Shown here piece after piece: positions 31,260-33,594 of a stretch of DNA of 33,594 bases (its first letter is position 1; every line of letters starts with the position of its first letter). The position numbers were made by a program, and so were the translations under genes. A model generated the notes under the pieces. It was not told where the DNA came from. It searched no databases and saw only the letters and a program-made list of their open reading frames with translations. Origin of the DNA: Planctomyces sp. (GTDB lineage: Bacteria; Planctomycetota; Planctomycetia; Planctomycetales; Planctomycetaceae); NCBI GenBank assembly GCA_005778115.1, contig SXKJ01000495.1, forward strand, positions 1-33,594, in the 5' to 3' direction.

Positions 31260-32558
31260 TTATTTCGGCTTGAGCCGCACTTCTTCGCCATCGATCGTGA
31301 CTTCGATTCCCAGAGGCTCGAAGAGATCGCGAAACAGCTTCTCGGCCGACTTCTGTTTGACGTCGATGTTGATCTTCTTGTCGAGCGAAATCTCCGCATC
31401 GGCAAATTGCATCGGGTCGTAGCTGATCTGCACGCCGTTGGCGATGAATGTCTTGATGACGTCGCCGAGTGCCGCGTTCTCTAGCTTGAGCGTGAAGAGT
31501 CGCTTGGCGAGCAACTTGTCCGGCTTGTTCGTGGGCACAGTCGCGGTCTTCTGTCCGCCGGGTTTTAAGAAGGCCGCGATCTCGGCATGTTGCTCGACGG
31601 TCGCCTGGACGATCAGGTTTGCACCTCCGCCGATGATCTTGGCATCGGCGAATCGTTCGCGGGCGGTCGCGATCACCTGGTCCTTTGGCAGCGGGTAGGT
31701 CCGCTCGATGACGACTCGGTCGGGAATCGGCACGATGCGAACGGCCGGGCGGTCGGGAACGAACTCAAACGTCGCACCGAATTGAATGAGCAACAACGAC
31801 AGCGCTTCGGTCGCCGTCACCTGAGTCAGCGACGAACCGGCCCACAAGTCATGCGGGAGTTTGTCGAGTCCGTCAATTTCGATCTTCAACTTGTCGGCGA
31901 CCTGTTGCTTGAGGATGTCGCGTGGCCGATCAAAATCTTTCCAGGCGATCGTCCGCCGCTGCGCAAGCGAGACGGTCGGGGTCTTCCAAGGCGACTTCTC
32001 AGATTTCTTCATGCCGCCAGTGGCCAGTTTCGACAAGTCGGCATTACGGAGTTCGATCAATGTTCGCAGCTTTTTGGCAGACTCGATTGGACCGACATAG
32101 ACGACGTTGCCAACCACGACGCTCCCGGCATCGACCGTCTTGGCCAGTGCGGCGATCACGTCACGCAGCGGAGTCGCTGGCACTGTCAAACTGACCGGCT
32201 GAGTGGGATCAATTCGCCGATCCAACACAATCGAGACATGATTCGATTCGGTGAGTTGCTGCAACGCCTGTCGAATCGAATCACCATCACCGCCTCCGCC
32301 ACTCCATGTTCGGCCGATCTTCTGGTCCAGCGCGTCGTCAAACTTCCTGCCGGCAAACGGTTCGGCGGCGAGAACGCTCAAGGTCTGAAAAAGCAGCAAG
32401 CCAACTAATCCGAAGCGTAAGCGAGGGTGAACGCTTCGCAGACTTAGATTACGGCGAAGCGTTTTGAAGTATTCGCCCTCGCTGACGCTTAGGGTTTGTT
32501 CGGCTGCGCCGTTTTGCGATTCAGGAGATCTCTGCGTCGTTCGGAGGTTCGCGAGCAT
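31260..32558 (-). CDS. Exported STN/secretin-N-like domain protein
   Basis: A 432-residue protein. A hydrophobic export segment (GLVGLLLFQTLSVLAAEP, about 50-67) is followed by repeated alpha/beta modules of the STN (secretin and TonB N-terminal) type. Examples are IRQALQQLTESNHVSIVLDR with TPLRDVIAALAKTV, TATEALSLLLIQFGATFEF, and at the end LGDVIKTFIANGVQISYDP with KSAEKLFRDLFEPLGIEVTI. No secretin channel domain is present, so it is probably a periplasmic protein-interaction factor; its partner is unknown. The only ATG gives a 50-residue N-terminal extension before the export segment. Residues 21-52 of it are encoded by a family C palindrome, which makes the true start uncertain. Confidence 0.75.
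   Translation of the reverse strand: MLANLRTTQRSPESQNGAAEQTLSVSEGEYFKTLRRNLSLRSVHPRLRFGLVGLLLFQTLSVLAAEPFAGRKFDDALDQKIGRTWSGGGGDGDSIRQALQQLTESNHVSIVLDRRIDPTQPVSLTVPATPLRDVIAALAKTVDAGSVVVGNVVYVGPIESAKKLRTLIELRNADLSKLATGGMKKSEKSPWKTPTVSLAQRRTIAWKDFDRPRDILKQQVADKLKIEIDGLDKLPHDLWAGSSLTQVTATEALSLLLIQFGATFEFVPDRPAVRIVPIPDRVVIERTYPLPKDQVIATARERFADAKIIGGGANLIVQATVEQHAEIAAFLKPGGQKTATVPTNKPDKLLAKRLFTLKLENAALGDVIKTFIANGVQISYDPMQFADAEISLDKKINIDVKQKSAEKLFRDLFEPLGIEVTIDGEEVRLKPK
32405..32498. repeat. REPIN-like element, family C, copy 3 (inside the 5' end of the STN-domain gene)
   Basis: Left unit: CTAATCCGAAGCGTAAGCG, then AGGG, with a stem CGAAGCG (32411-32417) and CGCTTCG (32432-32438). Right unit, inverse: CGCCCTCGCTGACGCTTAGG, up to 32498. 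The core AGCGTCAGCGAGGG is shared with the other C copies. The element covers codons 21-52 of the overlapping gene. The GTAA head is changed to CTAA. Confidence 0.87.
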
Positions 32559-32583
32559 GTGGGTGCCTTCTCAGCATTCGGCT

Positions 32584-32607
32584 CGCCTCGCGGAGCGAGG
32601 CGGCTAC
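32584..32607 (-). repeat. REP-like single unit, family G (supplies the nth stop codon)
   Basis: On the minus strand: GTAG (32607-32604), one C, then a perfect hairpin CGCCTCGC-TCC-GCGAGGCG (32602-32584). It is a REP singlet: head plus hairpin, no inverted partner. The TAG of the head is the stop codon of nth. Confidence 0.82.
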
Positions 32608-33281
32608 GTGGATAGCGACGGCAATCCGACGCGCGGGCAGAGTTTCAACAACGGGCACTCGGCACAGTTGGGCTTGCGAGCGTTGCAGATTCGGCGGCCG
32701 TGATGAATCAGTCGGTGTGAGAAGTTGATCCACTCGGACTTCGGCAGCAACGTCGCGAGATCGTGCTCAATCTTCACCGGGTCGAGGTTTTTCGTCAGCC
32801 CCAGCAATCGTGTGAGACGTTTGACATGCGTATCGACCACCACGCCGGTCGGCAGTCCGAACGCCGTGCCGAGCACCACATTCGCCGTCTTCCGGCCGAC
32901 TCCTGGCAACGCAGTCATCTCTTCAAGAGTGCGTGGCAACTCGCCGCCGAATTGATCAACCAACGCTTGAGCCATGCCGCGCAGGTTCGTCGCTTTGGCT
33001 CGGAAGAAGCCGGTTGACTGGACGATCTTCTCGACATCCTCCTGTTTCGACGCGGCGAGCGCGGCGGGCGTTGGAAACTTCGCGAACAGCGCCGGCGTGA
33101 CCATGTTCACCCGCTCGTCGGTGCATTGAGCGGACAGGATCGTCGCCGCGAGCAACTGAAACGGATTGTCGTGCTTCAGGGCACATTCGGCATTGGCGTA
33201 GGTCTTGGCCAGTTGGTGAGCGATTTTGAGGGCACGTTGCTTTCGGTCATCACCGCGCGTGGCTTGTTGGAACTTGGGCAT
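32604..33281 (-). CDS. nth: Endonuclease III (DNA glycosylase/AP lyase)
   Basis: A 225-residue base-excision-repair enzyme that removes oxidised pyrimidines and cleaves at abasic sites. The helix-hairpin-helix is [14 protein letters not shown] with the catalytic Lys131, and the catalytic Asp150 is in VVDTHVKRL. The iron-sulfur cluster motif Cys-x6-Cys-x2-Cys-x5-Cys is complete (Cys199, 206, 209, 215). [11 protein letters not shown] is a conserved substrate-side motif. Size is normal for the family. No strong ribosome binding site precedes the ATG. The STN-domain gene starts 45 bases after the stop on the same strand. The stop codon TAG is part of a REP-like GTAG head, so the last residues (about PSLST) may have been altered by that insertion. 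Confidence 0.97.
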   Translation of the reverse strand: MPKFQQATRGDDRKQRALKIAHQLAKTYANAECALKHDNPFQLLAATILSAQCTDERVNMVTPALFAKFPTPAALAASKQEDVEKIVQSTGFFRAKATNLRGMAQALVDQFGGELPRTLEEMTALPGVGRKTANVVLGTAFGLPTGVVVDTHVKRLTRLLGLTKNLDPVKIEHDLATLLPKSEWINFSHRLIHHGRRICNARKPNCAECPLLKLCPRVGLPSLST

Positions 33282-33594
33282 AATGAACTTAGCGAGGTTG
33301 AGAAGTTGCTCGTGGACTGCCGGATTCGAGCGGCGCTAGAATCCCGCCCTCGATGGCGACCAGTGAAAAGTAACCCGAAGCGTCAGCGAGGGCGAGTGCT
33401 CAAAGACGAGGACTCCAGCAGGCGCGTTTGAGCGTTCTCCCTCGCTGACGCTTTGAGGCTGTGAGTTTTTTCTGAAAGTCGATTCGGATCATTTTTCCCG
33501 GCAGCGGTTTTTTGCTGCGGGGTTTTTTGGTCCAGTTCGTGTTGGATTTTGGCAACGGGATTGTTGCCGTCGTTGGTCTCGATTCCTGGTCAGA
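33282..33594. other. Upstream region of nth containing a repeat; otherwise no gene seen
   Basis: About 310 bases at the window edge. The nth promoter should lie in the first 80 bases. 33369-33460 is a family C palindrome. Beyond it (33466-33594) is a T-rich stretch with GTTTTTTTCTG-like runs and the small hairpin CCGCAGC/GCTGCGG-like sequence near 33503-33520. Minus-strand frames are open here but lack a start codon and recognisable protein features, so I call no gene. Confidence 0.4.
33369..33460. repeat. REPIN-like element, family C, copy 4
   Basis: The left unit begins GTAA (33370-33373), then CCCGAAGCGTCAGCGAGGG. The right unit, inverse, is CTCCCTCGCTGACGCTTTGA up to 33460. The inner ends also pair: GCTCAAA near 33398-33404 with TTTGAGC near 33427-33433. 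The core AGCGTCAGCGAGGG is perfect in both units, so this is the best-preserved C copy. Confidence 0.9.

Noticed and set aside
1..33594. tRNA, rRNA or riboswitch genes
   Set aside because: Read by eye, no cloverleaf, rRNA core or known riboswitch consensus was recognised. A covariance-model scan would be needed to exclude small RNAs.

Overview
The window looks like chromosomal DNA of a planctomycete (Planctomycetota). The evidence is a protein set largely typical of that phylum: a DUF1559 pilin-like protein, two PSD1-type proteins (DUF1549/DUF1553), two DUF1501 proteins with Tat-type N-termini, a GDPD-DUF885 fusion, an LRR lipoprotein, a Uma2 nuclease-like protein and a tiny basic protein of planctomycete type. 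Genes are fairly widely spaced, lie on both strands in short runs, and are moderately GC-rich. I see no rRNA, tRNA, CRISPR or phage module. This is inference from families I recognise; no database was searched.

Layout. 1-174 is the 3' end of a transposase-like gene. 572-1747 encodes the DUF1559 protein and is followed by a clear terminator. 1849-2433 holds open-frame fragments without a convincing gene. 2449-3597 is an LRR lipoprotein. 3630-7842 (minus strand) is a PSD1/cytochrome-type protein followed by DUF1501. On the plus strand follow gatB, a cyclic-nucleotide-regulated K+ channel, a secreted alpha/beta hydrolase, a Prc/Ctp tail-specific protease, an RsmC-like methyltransferase and the GDPD-DUF885 fusion. 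An aldo/keto reductase (minus) diverges from a Gfo/Idh/MocA oxidoreductase (plus). Then come Uma2 and a Ycf46-like AAA ATPase (3 bases apart), and a LamG-PSD1 protein. A RelE/ParE-type toxin-antitoxin pair (minus) separates that PSD1 gene from its DUF1501 partner. Last are an RluA-type pseudouridine synthase, the tiny basic protein, an STN/secretin-like exported protein and endonuclease III (nth).

Working together. Two PSD1+DUF1501 pairs suggest two versions of one exported system, one carrying a cytochrome-c-like module and one a carbohydrate-binding-like module. Most other genes are independent housekeeping or envelope functions.

The most striking signal is not a gene. The window is strewn with palindromic elements of at least eight sequence families, in about fifteen places. 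Several families (called B, C, D and G here) have REP/REPIN architecture: a GTAG or GTAA head followed by a hairpin, usually as two inverted copies. Copies lie between genes, over stop codons (supplying the stop of the hydrolase and of nth), in frame inside both PSD1 genes, and in the N-terminus of the STN-domain protein. No RAYT (REP-associated tyrosine transposase) gene is in the window, so any mobilising enzyme would have to be elsewhere in the genome.
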